Shown here piece by piece: positions 5,596 to 5,613 of a stretch of 5,613 bases of DNA. The translations under genes were made by a program, and so were the position numbers. The notes beneath the pieces are model-generated. The model searched no databases. It was not told the origin of the DNA and saw only the letters and a program-made list of their open reading frames with translations. How positions within the stretch are numbered: the stretch's first letter is position 1; each line of letters opens with the position of its first letter. The DNA comes from Pseudomonadota bacterium. Lineage in GTDB: Bacteria; Pseudomonadota; Gammaproteobacteria; Burkholderiales; Burkholderiaceae_B. The stretch covers positions 1 through 5,613 of the forward strand of contig JAFAGQ010000015.1 of the NCBI GenBank assembly GCA_023422555.1, read 5' to 3'.

Positions 5596-5613
5596 ATTGA
5601 TGTAGTCGACAGC
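5581..5613 (-). CDS. acpP: Acyl carrier protein, C-terminal end only (partial)
   Basis: Only the last ten codons and a TGA stop are in the window; they read AVDYINSHKA on the minus strand. An A-V-x-Y-I-x-x-x/H-x-A tail directly upstream of fabF is the usual end of bacterial acyl carrier protein, the small cytoplasmic protein that carries growing fatty acids on a phosphopantetheine arm. The phosphopantetheine serine and the start codon lie outside the window, so identity rests on this short tail and on the conserved acpP-fabF order. The stop codon sits in the loop of a perfect inverted repeat (5572-5595). Confidence 0.85.
   Translation of the reverse strand, partial: AVDYINSHKA

Overview
The window carries a compact, wholly minus-strand gene block typical of Burkholderiales (betaproteobacteria). 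Read 5'->3' on the minus strand, from high to low coordinate, the order is: the last codons of acpP (acyl carrier protein), fabF (3-oxoacyl-ACP synthase II), a small membrane protein of uncertain function resembling YgfX/CptA, rpoE (ECF sigma factor sigma-E), rseA (mucA-type membrane anti-sigma factor), rseB (mucB-type periplasmic regulator) and an HtrA/DegP-type protease (mucD). The moderate-to-high GC content, the protein sequences and the acpP-fabF-x-rpoE-rseA-rseB-mucD order suggest an Alcaligenaceae-like organism (the Bordetella/Advenella group). That placement is inference; no database search was possible.

Layout: acpP tail (5581-5613); a 176-nt acpP-fabF spacer with three inverted repeats, one a weak intrinsic terminator candidate; fabF (4175-5404, GTG start); a YgfX-like gene whose start lies inside fabF (3658-4203); rpoE (3062-3661, ATGA overlap with the gene before it); rseA (2549-3052, 9 nt after rpoE); rseB (1548-2552, GTG start overlapping the rseA stop as GTGA); mucD (17-1528, 19 nt after rseB). 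Only 16 nt lie beyond mucD. In this group lepA usually follows, but it is not visible here. No RNA genes, mobile elements, CRISPR arrays or pseudogenes were seen, and no stretch over 300 bases lacks a gene.

How the genes work together: RpoE directs the envelope-stress response. RseA holds RpoE at the inner membrane, RseB binds the periplasmic part of RseA and protects it from proteolysis, and the HtrA protease clears or refolds damaged envelope proteins. Upstream, AcpP and FabF supply acyl chains for membrane lipids. From fabF to mucD every junction is an overlap or is under 20 nt, so lipid synthesis and the stress regulon are probably co-transcribed at least in part, with translational coupling at several junctions.

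I found no clearly undescribed system. The items most worth a second look are a perfect 9-bp inverted repeat enclosing the acpP stop codon, a palindrome just upstream of the fabF ribosome binding site, and the uncharacterised membrane protein coupled to rpoE.
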